From assembly GCF_001013905.1 (NCBI RefSeq), contig NZ_LN831790.1, forward strand, positions 4,788,001 to 4,852,000: 64,000 nt of DNA, given 5' to 3'. The position numbers and the translations under genes are program-made. The DNA comes from Streptomyces leeuwenhoekii. GTDB taxonomy: Bacteria; Actinomycetota; Actinomycetes; Streptomycetales; Streptomycetaceae. This document shows, one piece after another, positions 26,495 through 35,400 of this stretch. Each line of letters opens with the position of its first letter. Position 1 is the first letter of the stretch. The notes beneath the pieces were generated by a model, which made no database searches, was not told the DNA's origin, and worked only from the letters and a program-made list of their open reading frames with translations.

Positions 26495-26971
26495 TCACAG
26501 CTTCTTGGCGAAGCAGCGGCTCTCCTCGTGGAAGCGGTAGTAGCCGAACTTCTCGCACGGCTCGTAGCCGCTGGAGGTGTACAGGGCTATGGCCTCCGGC
26601 TGCGCGGTGCCGGTCTCCAGCACCATGCGCACACGGCCGGCCGCGCGGGCGTCCTCCTCCAGCGCGGCCAGGATGCGCCGGGCCAGCCCCCGGCCGCGCA
26701 TCTGCTCCAGGACGAACATCCGCTTCAGCTCGGCGTCCCCGTCGAGGTTGCCCTGGGCGTTGGCGTCCTGCCGCCGCCAGCCGCCGGAGGCGACGGGGAC
26801 GCCCTGCTCGTCGTAGGCGATCAGGTAGAGGCCGTTCGGCGGCAGGAAGTCCGCCGGGTCCAGGGGGGTCGCGTCGCCCCCGTCGCCGTAGCGGCGGTCG
26901 TATTCGGCCTGGACCTCGCCGTCGAGCTTGACGGCGTCGGGGTGGTCGTAGGCGACTCGGCGGATATCCAT
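26495..26971 (-). CDS. GNAT family N-acetyltransferase
   Basis: A 158-residue acetyltransferase. The acetyl-CoA loop is MRGRGLARRILAALEED after the beta4 strand AELKRMFVL; the C-terminal part has YTSSGYEPCEKFGYYRFHEESRCF. It fits small GNATs that act on metabolites. Substrate not known. It converges with the response regulator with 12 bp between stops, and diverges from exonuclease III. Confidence 0.85.
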   Translation of the reverse strand: MDIRRVAYDHPDAVKLDGEVQAEYDRRYGDGGDATPLDPADFLPPNGLYLIAYDEQGVPVASGGWRRQDANAQGNLDGDAELKRMFVLEQMRGRGLARRILAALEEDARAAGRVRMVLETGTAQPEAIALYTSSGYEPCEKFGYYRFHEESRCFAKKL

Positions 26972-27066
26972 GCTGGCTACCGTATATCAATTCAGTGGGG
27001 CAGGGGCTGCCCCGGGCCGTCCGGTCCAGAACCGGACCTCGTCCAGTGTGCAGGTATCGTGCCGGG

Positions 27067-27870
27067 GTGCTGACCGTGACCACCGTGAACGTGAACGGGC
27101 TGCGGGCCGCCGCGAAGAAGGGCTTCGCGGAGTGGCTCGCCGCCACCGACGCCGACGTGCTGTGCCTCCAGGAGGTGCGCGCCGAGCCGGGGCAACTGCC
27201 CGAGCACGTCCGCGAGCCCGGCGGCTGGCACGTGGTGCACGCCCCCGCCGCCGCCAAGGGCCGGGCCGGCGTCTCCCTCTACACCCGGCGCGAGCCCGAC
27301 CGGGTGCGGATCGGCTTCGGCTCGTCCGAGTTCGACGGCAGCGGCCGGTACGTCGAGGCCGACCTGCCGGGTGTGACGATCGCCTCCCTCTACCTGCCCT
27401 CCGGCGAGGTGGGCACCGAGCGGCAGGAGGAGAAGATCCGCTTCATGGGCGAGTTCCTCGCCTACCTCAAGGAGCTGCGCGAGCGGGCCGCCGCCGACGG
27501 CCGCGAGGTCCTGGTCTGCGGCGACTGGAACATCGCCCACCGGCAGGCCGACCTGAAGAACTGGCGCGGCAACACCAAGAACTCCGGCTTCCTGCCCGAG
27601 GAGCGCGACTGGCTGAGCCGCGTCCTGGACCCGGCCGAGGGCGGGTACGTGGACGTGGTGCGCGCCCTGCATCCGGAGGCCGAGGGGCCGTACAGCTGGT
27701 GGTCGTACCGGGGCCGGGCTTTTGACAATGATGCGGGCTGGCGGATCGACTACCAGATGGCCACCCCGCACCTGGCCGCCCGCGCGGTCAAGGGGCTCGT
27801 GGAGCGCGCCGCCACCCACGCCGAGCGCTGGTCGGACCACGCGCCGGTGACGGTCGTCTACGACCGCTAG
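27067..27870 (+). CDS. xthA: Exodeoxyribonuclease III
   Basis: A 267-residue AP endonuclease of the EEP fold. Motifs: VTTVNVNGLRAA (Asn), DVLCLQEVRA (catalytic Glu), VLVCGDWNIAH (Asp, Asn), WRIDYQMATPHL and RWSDHAPV (Asp-His pair). It repairs abasic sites. GTG at 27067 gives the expected N-terminus; no good ribosome binding site precedes it, so the mRNA may be nearly leaderless. Its stop shares a CTAG with the stop of the convergent MerR gene. Confidence 0.93.
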   Translation: MLTVTTVNVNGLRAAAKKGFAEWLAATDADVLCLQEVRAEPGQLPEHVREPGGWHVVHAPAAAKGRAGVSLYTRREPDRVRIGFGSSEFDGSGRYVEADLPGVTIASLYLPSGEVGTERQEEKIRFMGEFLAYLKELRERAAADGREVLVCGDWNIAHRQADLKNWRGNTKNSGFLPEERDWLSRVLDPAEGGYVDVVRALHPEAEGPYSWWSYRGRAFDNDAGWRIDYQMATPHLAARAVKGLVERAATHAERWSDHAPVTVVYDR

Positions 27871-28583
27871 CGGGCCTCCTGGGGAGTGCCCCCGCCCCCG
27901 CGCCCGTCCCGCCCGCGCAGCCGCCGGTCCAGTGCCAGGGACAGCTCGGCCTCCACCACGCTGCGGGCCAGCGGACGCAGGCGGGGCAGGTCGGCCTCGG
28001 TCGCGTGGCGCAGGATCAGGTCGGCGAAGATCCCGGCCAGTGCGTCGGCGTGCTCGCGGACGCGGGCGCCCGCCGCCAGGACGTCGGCCAGCGGTATGCC
28101 CTCGCGCACCAGCGCGGAGGAGACCTCCAGCAGACGGCGGCTGATGTGGACGATCTCCTCGCCGTCGGTGCCGAGGTAGCCGAGCTCCAGGGCCGCGGCG
28201 AGGTTCTCCGGGGTGGCCTGGCCGGCGAAGTGGTCGGCCAGCTCCTCGGGGGTGAGACGGACCGGGGTCTCCTCGGTGGGCTCGCCGAGGCCCAGCAGGT
28301 CGCCGACGTCGCGGCCGTGGTCGAAGGCGTCCGCCAGCTCCGCGATGCCGTTGAGGGTGTGGCCGCGTTCCAGGAGGGCGGAGATGGTGCGCAGCCGGGC
28401 CAGGTGATGGTCGTCGTACCAGGCGATGCGGCCCTCGCGGCGGGGCGGGGGGAGCAGTTTGCGCTCGCGGTAGAAGCGCAGGGTGCGCACCGTGATCCCG
28501 GCCAGCCGGGCCAGCTCCTCGGTGCGGTACTCGCGTCGTCCGGCGTTCCCGGTGTGCCCTGCCTGCCCAGCGTCTTCTGCCAC
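27867..28583 (-). CDS. MerR family transcriptional regulator
   Basis: A 238-residue regulator. The N-terminal winged helix is typical of MerR (EELARLAGITVRTLRFYRERKLLPPP, then GRIAWYDDHHLARLRTI), followed by a helical effector region without the Cys pattern of metal sensors. Hence a drug or organic ligand is more likely than a metal. It diverges from the monooxygenase operon, and the gap between them holds three palindromes. Regulation of that operon and of itself is the natural inference. Its stop codon overlaps that of xthA. Confidence 0.9.
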   Translation of the reverse strand: MAEDAGQAGHTGNAGRREYRTEELARLAGITVRTLRFYRERKLLPPPRREGRIAWYDDHHLARLRTISALLERGHTLNGIAELADAFDHGRDVGDLLGLGEPTEETPVRLTPEELADHFAGQATPENLAAALELGYLGTDGEEIVHISRRLLEVSSALVREGIPLADVLAAGARVREHADALAGIFADLILRHATEADLPRLRPLARSVVEAELSLALDRRLRGRDGRGGGGTPQEAR

Positions 28584-28601
28584 ATCCGGCAGCCTAGGTC
28601 G

Positions 28602-28644
28602 TACCGCCGGTAACTTTCCTCGTCCCCACCCCTACCGATCGGTA
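28602..28644. promoter_or_regulatory. Paired operators TACCGcCGGTA and TACCGATCGGTA
   Basis: TACCG-C-CGGTA (28602-28612) and the perfect 12-bp palindrome TACCGATCGGTA (28633-28644) share the same half-site. Their centres are about 31.5 bp apart, three helical turns, between the MerR and monooxygenase starts. This is a good candidate for a pair of binding sites of one dimeric regulator. Confidence 0.6.
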
Positions 28645-28670
28645 CGGCGCTCCTCTACTCTCCCCATTGC

Positions 28671-28686
28671 GCCAGTGTTTACTGGC
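28671..28686. promoter_or_regulatory. Palindrome GCCAGT-N4-ACTGGC
   Basis: A 6-bp perfect inverted repeat spaced by GTTT, 31 bp upstream of the monooxygenase start. It may be an operator or overlap the promoter. Confidence 0.45.
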
Positions 28687-28717
28687 AGAGTCCGAGGCGA
28701 TGTGTGGAGGCGTCGGA

Positions 28718-30253
28718 ATGGCCGAGCACGAGCATGTACGCGTGGCGGTGGTCGGGTCCGGGTTCGGCGGGCTGGGGGCCGCCGTGCGGCTGCGCCGGGA
28801 AGGGATCACCGACTTCGTCGTCCTGGAGCGGGCCGGCAGCGTCGGCGGCACCTGGCGGGACAACAGCTATCCGGGGTGCGCGTGCGACGTGCCGTCCCAC
28901 CTGTACTCCTTCTCCTTCGCGCCCAACCCCGACTGGCCGCGCACCTTCTCCGGCCAGCGGCACATCCGCGCCTATCTGGAACACGTCGCGGACACCTTCG
29001 GGCTCCGCCCGCACCTGCGGTTCGACGCCGAGGTGAAGCGGATGACCTGGGACGCGGAGCGGCTGCGGTGGCAGATCGAGACCGGCCGGGGGAAGCTGAC
29101 GGCCGATGTCGTCGTCTCCGCCACCGGACCGCTGTCCGACCCGAAGGTCCCCGACATCCCGGGGCTGGACACCTTCCCCGGCAAGGTCTTCCACTCGGCC
29201 CGCTGGGACCACGACTACGACCTCACCGGCAAGCGGGTCGCGATGATCGGCACCGGGGCGTCCGCCATCCAGATCGTGCCGTCCATCCAGCCCGTGGTCG
29301 GCCGGCTCACCCTCTTCCAGCGCACCCCGGCCTGGGTGATGCCCCGCGTCGACCGGGCCATCGGCCCCGCCGAGCGCGCCCTGCACCGGGCGGTGCCGCT
29401 CACCGCCCGGCTGCGCCGCGGCCTGCTGTGGGGCATCCGGGAGCTCCAGGTCCAGGCGTTCACCAAGCACCCCGAGGAGCTCGGCCTGGTGGAGCGGCTG
29501 GCCAGGCGCAACATGGCCCGCGCCATCAAGGACCCGGCGCTGCGCGCCAAGCTGACCCCCGACTACCGGATCGGCTGCAAGCGGATCCTGCTGTCCAACG
29601 ACTACTACCCGGCGCTCGCCCGGCCCAATGTGGACGTCGTCGGCGGGCTGGCCGAGGTCCGCGGCTCCACCCTGGTGGCCGCCGACGGCAGCGAGGCCGA
29701 GGTGGACGCGATCGTCTTCGGCACCGGCTTCCACGTCACCGACATGCCGATCGCCGAGCGGGTGGTGGGCGCGGACGGGCGCACCCTCGCCGAGACCTGG
29801 AAGGACGGGATGCAGGCCCTGCGCGGCGCCTCGGCGGCCGGCTTCCCGAACTGGATGACGATCATCGGGCCCAACACCGGCCTCGGGAACTCGTCCATGA
29901 TCCTCATGATCGAGTCCCAGCTGAACTACATGGCCGACTACCTCCGGCAGCTGGACGTCCTCGGCGGCCGGGCCGCCCTCGACGCCCGCCCCGAGGCCGT
30001 GCGCGCCTGGAACGACCGGGTCCAGGAGCGGATGAAGCGCACGGTGTGGAACACCGGCGGCTGCACCAGTTGGTACCTGGACGCCGCCGGCCGCAACACC
30101 ACCGTCTGGCCGGGCACGACGAGCGAGTTCCGGCGGGCGACGCGGCGCGTGGACCTGATGGAGTACCGGGTGCTGCGGCCCCCGGCAGGCGCCCCCTCGG
30201 AGGCGGGCGCGGTGGCGGAGACGGACACCGCGAAGACCGGGGTGACCGCGTGA
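28718..30253 (+). CDS. Baeyer-Villiger type flavin monooxygenase
   Basis: A 511-residue FAD/NADPH enzyme. The FAD motif GSGFGG is at 13-18; the type I Baeyer-Villiger fingerprint F-x-G-x3-H-x3-W is at 153-163 (FPGKVFHSARW); an NADPH motif GTGASA follows. It should insert oxygen next to a ketone to make an ester or lactone, or oxidise a heteroatom. GGAGG precedes the ATG by seven bases. It heads a three-gene overlapping operon with a hydrolase and an SDR, the same order of functions as mymA-lipR-sadH in M. tuberculosis. The physiological substrate is not known. Confidence 0.9.
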   Translation: MAEHEHVRVAVVGSGFGGLGAAVRLRREGITDFVVLERAGSVGGTWRDNSYPGCACDVPSHLYSFSFAPNPDWPRTFSGQRHIRAYLEHVADTFGLRPHLRFDAEVKRMTWDAERLRWQIETGRGKLTADVVVSATGPLSDPKVPDIPGLDTFPGKVFHSARWDHDYDLTGKRVAMIGTGASAIQIVPSIQPVVGRLTLFQRTPAWVMPRVDRAIGPAERALHRAVPLTARLRRGLLWGIRELQVQAFTKHPEELGLVERLARRNMARAIKDPALRAKLTPDYRIGCKRILLSNDYYPALARPNVDVVGGLAEVRGSTLVAADGSEAEVDAIVFGTGFHVTDMPIAERVVGADGRTLAETWKDGMQALRGASAAGFPNWMTIIGPNTGLGNSSMILMIESQLNYMADYLRQLDVLGGRAALDARPEAVRAWNDRVQERMKRTVWNTGGCTSWYLDAAGRNTTVWPGTTSEFRRATRRVDLMEYRVLRPPAGAPSEAGAVAETDTAKTGVTA

Positions 30254-31215
30254 CCCCGCGCCGCCTCGCCGTCCCCGGCGCCCCGCCCGCGCCCGCCCGC
30301 GTCCTCACCGTCCGCTCCGCCGACGGCGCCCCGCTCCACGTCGAGGTGCACGGACCCGAGGGCGACCGGCGGGCCCCGGCCGTCGTCCTCGTTCACGGCT
30401 GGACCTGCTCCACCGCCTTCTGGGCGGCGCAGATCCGCGCCCTGGCCGCCGACCACCGCGTCATCGCCTACGACCAGCGCGGCCACGGGCGCAGCCCGGC
30501 CCACCCGGCATGCGGCACCGGCGCCCTCGCCGACGACCTGGAAGCCGTACTGGAGGCCACGCTCGCCCCGGGCGAACGAGCCGTGATCGCCGGGCACTCC
30601 ATGGGCGGCATGACGGTGATGGCCGCGGCGGACCGGCCCGCCCTGCGCGCTCGCGCGGCGGCCGTCCTGCTGTGCAGCACCGGCAGTTCCCGGCTGGTCG
30701 CCTCCGCGAAGGTGCTCCCGCTGCGGGCGGGCCGGGCGCGGACCTGGCTGACCCGCCGGATCCTGCTCTCCCGGGCCCCGCTCGGGCCGGTCACCCCGCT
30801 CTCGCTGCGCGTCCTCAAGTACGGGATCACCGGCCCCGGTTCGGCCCCGCACGTGGTGGAGGCGTGCGCCCGCATCGTGCACGCCTGCCCCCGCGCGGTG
30901 CGCCACGCCTGGGCGCGGGTGCTGGACCGCGTCGAACTCGAGGACGGCGTACGGCGGTTGCCGGTGCCCACGGAGATCCTGGTCGGCGCGTCCGACCGGC
31001 TGACGCCACCGCTGCACGCCCGCGCGCTGGCCGCCGCGCTGCCCCACTGCCTGGGCGTCACCGAGCTGCCCGGCATCGGCCACATGACGCCCGTCGAGGC
31101 CCCGGAGCAGGTCACCGGGCGGATACGGGCGCTCGCCGCCACCCATCTGCCCGCCGGTGCCCGCACGTCCGCCGGTGTCCCCACGTCCGCCGTACACGCC
31201 GAGGAGAGCGCATGA
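30250..31215 (+). CDS. Alpha/beta hydrolase
   Basis: A 321-residue soluble hydrolase. It has the oxyanion region VLVHGWTCS, the nucleophile elbow GHSMGG, an acid residue in ILVGASDRLTPP and the catalytic His in LPGIGHMTPVEAP. GTG at 30250 overlaps the monooxygenase stop (GTGA). As the middle gene of the operon it most likely cleaves the ester or lactone made by the monooxygenase. The last about 25 residues are a low-complexity Ala/Thr/Ser/Gly stretch. Confidence 0.87.
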   Translation: MTPRRLAVPGAPPAPARVLTVRSADGAPLHVEVHGPEGDRRAPAVVLVHGWTCSTAFWAAQIRALAADHRVIAYDQRGHGRSPAHPACGTGALADDLEAVLEATLAPGERAVIAGHSMGGMTVMAAADRPALRARAAAVLLCSTGSSRLVASAKVLPLRAGRARTWLTRRILLSRAPLGPVTPLSLRVLKYGITGPGSAPHVVEACARIVHACPRAVRHAWARVLDRVELEDGVRRLPVPTEILVGASDRLTPPLHARALAAALPHCLGVTELPGIGHMTPVEAPEQVTGRIRALAATHLPAGARTSAGVPTSAVHAEESA

Positions 31216-32105
31216 GCAGGGTCAGCCTGGAGGGACGGGTCGCCGTCGTCACGGGAGCGGCGCGGGGCGTCGGGGAGCTGCTGGCCCGCAAGCTGTCCGC
31301 GCGCGGGGTGAAGGTGGCGCTGGTCGGACTGGAGCCGGACGCGCTCAAGCAGGTGTCCGCGCGGCTGCACAGCGACAGCGACCACTGGTACGCCGACGTC
31401 ACCGACCACGAGGCGATGGCGCGGGTCGCGCAGGAGGTGAAGGAACGCTTCGGCAGGGTGGACGTCGTGGTCGCCAACGCGGGGGTCGCCACCGGCGGGC
31501 CCTTCGCCGACTCCGACCCCGAGGCGTGGCGGCGGGTGATCGAGGTCAATCTGATCGGATCGGCGGTGACGGCCCGCGCCTTCCTGCCCTCGCTGGTGGA
31601 GAGCCGGGGCTACCTCCTCCAGATCGCCTCCCTGGCCGCCCTCACGCCCGCCCCGATGATGACCGCGTACTGCGCGTCCAAGTCCGGTGTGGAGGCGTAC
31701 GCGCACAGCCTGCGCGCCGAGGTCGGTTACCGGGGCGTGAAGGTCGGCGTCGGCTATCTGTCGTGGACCGACACCGACATGGTGCGCGGCGCGGACCGGG
31801 ACGACGTGATGCGGGAGTTGCGGCAGCGGCTGCCGTGGCCGTCGAACAAGACCTACCCGCTGGGCCCGGCCGTCGACCGGCTCGTCGAGGGGATCGAGCG
31901 GCGGGCCACGCACGTCTACGGGCAGTGGTGGCTGCGGGGCATGCAGGGTGTGCGCGGCGGTCTGCCCGCGCTCATCGGGACGGTCGGCGGGCGGGAGATG
32001 CGGCGCTTCGCGGACCGGCTCACCGGCATGCGCATGGGCCTGGTCGGCGCGGGCGGCGCGGCCGACGAACAGCACCGGACCGGCGCGGATACGAAGCGTC
32101 ACTGA
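31212..32105 (+). CDS. Short-chain dehydrogenase/reductase (SadH-like)
   Basis: A 297-residue SDR. The dinucleotide motif is TGAARGVGE; NAG lies in VVVANAGVATG; the catalytic triad is Ser in QIASLAAL, then Tyr and Lys in YCASKSG. ATG at 31212 overlaps the hydrolase stop (ATGA), with GAGGAGAG upstream. Probable role: interconvert a secondary alcohol and the ketone that feeds the monooxygenase, so the three genes would form an alcohol-ketone-ester-acid route. The C-terminal extension with many Arg/Gly is typical of the SadH group. Confidence 0.88.
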   Translation: MSRVSLEGRVAVVTGAARGVGELLARKLSARGVKVALVGLEPDALKQVSARLHSDSDHWYADVTDHEAMARVAQEVKERFGRVDVVVANAGVATGGPFADSDPEAWRRVIEVNLIGSAVTARAFLPSLVESRGYLLQIASLAALTPAPMMTAYCASKSGVEAYAHSLRAEVGYRGVKVGVGYLSWTDTDMVRGADRDDVMRELRQRLPWPSNKTYPLGPAVDRLVEGIERRATHVYGQWWLRGMQGVRGGLPALIGTVGGREMRRFADRLTGMRMGLVGAGGAADEQHRTGADTKRH

Positions 32106-32207
32106 TCGACATGCGCAGGGTCACCGCCCGTGTGAATCTGATCGGGCCCGGTCCCGTCCGGTACGGGAACGGGCCCGATGTCCCACCCACTACGGGAGTG
32201 AACCCAC

Positions 32208-32381
32208 ATGGGCATGAAGGACCAGTTCCAGGAGAAGTCCGAGCGTCTGCAGGAGCAGGCACGGCAGCGGGCCGAGCAGGCCAAGGAGCAGGTGCAGAAC
32301 CGCCGTCGTCGCGACGACGACGAGACGGATCCCGAGCGGCAGGTCCAGCAGGAGCGCCGCGGCCAGGACTACGACGCCTGA
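32208..32381 (+). CDS. Small highly charged helical protein (57 aa)
   Basis: A 57-residue protein rich in Glu, Gln, Arg and Lys (KSERLQEQARQRAEQAKEQ), predicted as one long amphipathic helix with an acidic C-terminus. ATG at 32208 has GGGAG 11 bases upstream. Similar short proteins, sometimes labelled CsbD-like or stress-related, occur in streptomycetes, but I cannot assign a function. It is 102 bp after the SDR gene and is followed by a strong hairpin. Confidence 0.68.
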   Translation: MGMKDQFQEKSERLQEQARQRAEQAKEQVQNRRRRDDDETDPERQVQQERRGQDYDA

Positions 32382-32395
32382 CGCCTCGCCGAGCG

Positions 32396-32428
32396 GAAGG
32401 GGCGCCCCTCGGCGAGGGGCGCCCCTTC
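32396..32428. terminator. Strong bidirectional hairpin terminator
   Basis: A perfect 15-bp inverted repeat, GAAGGGGCGCCCCTC (32396-32410) and its complement (32414-32428), with a 3-base loop. It lies between the small charged protein gene (+) and the tricorn protease (-). Confidence 0.85.
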
Positions 32429-32498
32429 TCACGCGTCCCGCACGCCTCCGGGACCCAACTTCAGGCGCTTCCTTGGTACTTCGTACTCCGCGGGTCGC

Positions 32499-35400
32499 TC
32501 ACGGCCTCGGCGGCAGCGGGGGGCGGGAGCGGTCCGGCACGTCCCGGTGGTCCGGCGGCGTGGCCGGCGGGTTGGTCTCCAGCAGCTCCAGCGCCAGCCG
32601 GACCGCGTCGCCCAGCACCGGGTAGCGGCCCTCGGCCCAGTCCAGCGGGGTGCGCAGCGCCTCCAGGTCGGGGGCGACGCCGTGGTTCTCCACCGACCAG
32701 CCGTAGGCGTCGAACCAGGCGGCGTTCATCGGCACCGTGATGACCGTGCCGTCGCCGAGGCGGTGCCGCCCGGTCATGCCGACCACTCCGCCCCAGGTGC
32801 GCTGCCCGACCACCGGCCCCAGCTTCAGCAGCTTGAAGGCCGCGGTGATCATGTCGCCGTCGGAGGAGGTCGCCTCGTCCGCCACCGCCACGACCGGGCC
32901 CCGGGGCGCGTTGGAGGTGTACGACACCGGCTGGGCGTCGCGGGTCAGGTCCCAGCCCAGGATGGTGCGGGTCAGCTTCTCGATGACGAGTTCGCTGATG
33001 TGCCCGCCCGCGTTGCCGCGCACGTCCACGATGAGCGCCGGCCGGGAGACCTCCATGCGCAGATCGCGGTTGAACTGCGCCCAGCCCGAGCCGCCCATGT
33101 CGGGGATGTGCAGATAGCCGCACCGCCCGTCGCTCAACTCCCGCACCTTTCCCCGGCGTTTGGCCACCCAGTCCTGGTAGCGCAGCGGCCGTTCGTCGAT
33201 CAGCGGCACGACGGCGACCCGCCGGGGCGGCCCCCCGGCCTCCGGCTCGAACGTCAGCTCCACGGTCGTACCGCCCGCACCCGCCAGCAGCGGGTACGGC
33301 CCGGCCACCGGGTCGACCGGCCGGCCGTCCACATGGGTCAGGACGGCGCCCTCGCGGATGCCGGTCCCGGCCAGCGGGGAGCGGGCCCGGGAGTCGGAGG
33401 AGTCGCCGGGCAGGATCCGCCGGACCAGCCACCGCCCCTCCCGGCACACGAAGTTGGCGCCCAGCAGGCCCTGCCAGCGCTGGTAGTGCGGCGGGCCCTC
33501 GTTGCGGCGGGCGGCGGAGACGTACGCGTGGGAGGTGCCCAGCTCGCCCAGCACCTCCCGCAGCAGGTCCGCGAACTCGTCGGGCGTGGCGACCCGTTCG
33601 ACCAGCGGACGGTACTGCGCCAGCACCGCGTCCCAGTCGATGCCGCACATGCCCGGATCCCAGAAGTAGGCGCGGATCAGCCGTCCCGCCTCCGCGTACG
33701 CCTGCCGCCACTCCGCGCCCGGGTCGGCCTGGTGCAGGATGCGGCGCAGGTCGATCCAGGTGGTGGAGTCGCTGTCGCCGGCCTCCGTGGCGGGCACCGC
33801 GCGCAGGTCGCCCTCGTCCAGGACGACGAGCCGGGTCCCGTCGCCGCTGACCGCGAAGGAGTCCAGGTGGCCCACGAGTTCGGTCTTCTTCGCCTTGGTC
33901 AGGCTGAAGTGCTCCAGGGTGGGCCGCTCGCTGGGGTCGTTGGGGTTGGCGAAGGTCTCGCCCAGCGCGCCCGAGATCGGCCAGCGCAGCCAGACCAGCC
34001 CGCCGCCCGCCACCGGGCGCAGCGCCGAGTACTTGGAGGCGGTGACCGGGAACGGGGTGACCCGGTTCTCCAGCCCCTCCACCTCCACGGTCACCGCGCC
34101 GCCCTCGCCGGGCTCGTCCTCCGCCGGGTCCAGCCCCCCGGCGGCCGGGCGGCCCTCCGGGTTCAGGGCGAACGGGGAGGGGGTCGCCGAGGACAGCGGC
34201 ACCAGATACGGGCGGCAGCCCAGCGGGAAGGACAGGTCCCCGGTGTGCACGTCGTACACCGGGTCGAAGCCGCGCCAGGACAGGAACGCCAGATAGCGGC
34301 CGTCGCTCGTGAAGACCGGGTTCTCGTCCTCGAAGCGGCCGTTGGTGACGTCCACGACGGACCCGTCCTTGATCCGGGCCATCCTGATCTGCCGCAGCGA
34401 CCGCCCGATGCCGGGGTGCGACCACGTCAGCCACGCCCCGTCCGGGGAGAAGGCGAGGTCCCGCACCGGCCCGTTGTCCGACCGGACCAGCTCGGTGACG
34501 TCCGCCCCGGCGGTCTCCCCGGTGGTCTCCCCGCCTTCGGCGTCCGCCCCGTCCCGCCCCGCGACGGCGGCCGTCTCGTCGGAGACCGGCAGCAGCAGAA
34601 GGCGCCCGTCGTGCGAGGCGAGGGCGAGCCGCTCGCCCTCGGGGTCCGACGCCATCTCCAGTACCCGGCCCAGCTTCCCGGAGGCCAGCCGGCGCGCCGC
34701 GCGGCCCCCGGTCGCCCGGGGCAGATACGCGATCTCGACGGCGTCCTCGCCGTCCGCGTCGGTCACGTACGCGATCCGTCCGCTCGCCCCGAGCATCTCC
34801 GGCAGCCGCACCCGTACCCCGGGGGTGTCGGCGAGGGTGCGCGCCGGTCCGTCGCGGTGGGTGAGCCAGTACAGGCTGCCGCGTACGACGACGGCGCTGG
34901 CGCGGCCCGTCTCGTCGACGGAGAGGCCGCCCACGTGCTGGGCGGCGGGCACCTGGTAGACGCGCCGCCCCGCGCGCGGACCGCTCAGCCGCACCTGGAG
35001 CTCGCGCGGCCGCCCGCCGGGGGACAGGTCGTCGACGATCCACAGGCCGCCCGCGCACTGGTACACCACCCGCGTGCCGTCGGAGGCGGCGTGCCGGGCG
35101 TAGAAGGCGTCGTGGTCGGTGTGTCGGCGCAGGTCGGTGCCGTCGTACGCGCAGGAGTAGAGGTTGCCGACGCCCTCGTGGTCGGAGAGGAAGGCGATCC
35201 GGCCGCCGACGAACATCGGCGACTGGAGATGGCCGCCGAGGTCGGGCAGCAGCCGTTGCCCGTGCAGCCACAGCCGGCCGGTGGCGCCGCCCCGGTAGCG
35301 CTTCCAGGAGGCCGGTTCGTGCGGTGGCGTGCCGGTGAGCAGCAGGGTCTTGCGCTCGCCGTCGAGGTCGGCGACCTGGAGATCGCTGACCGGGCCCCAG

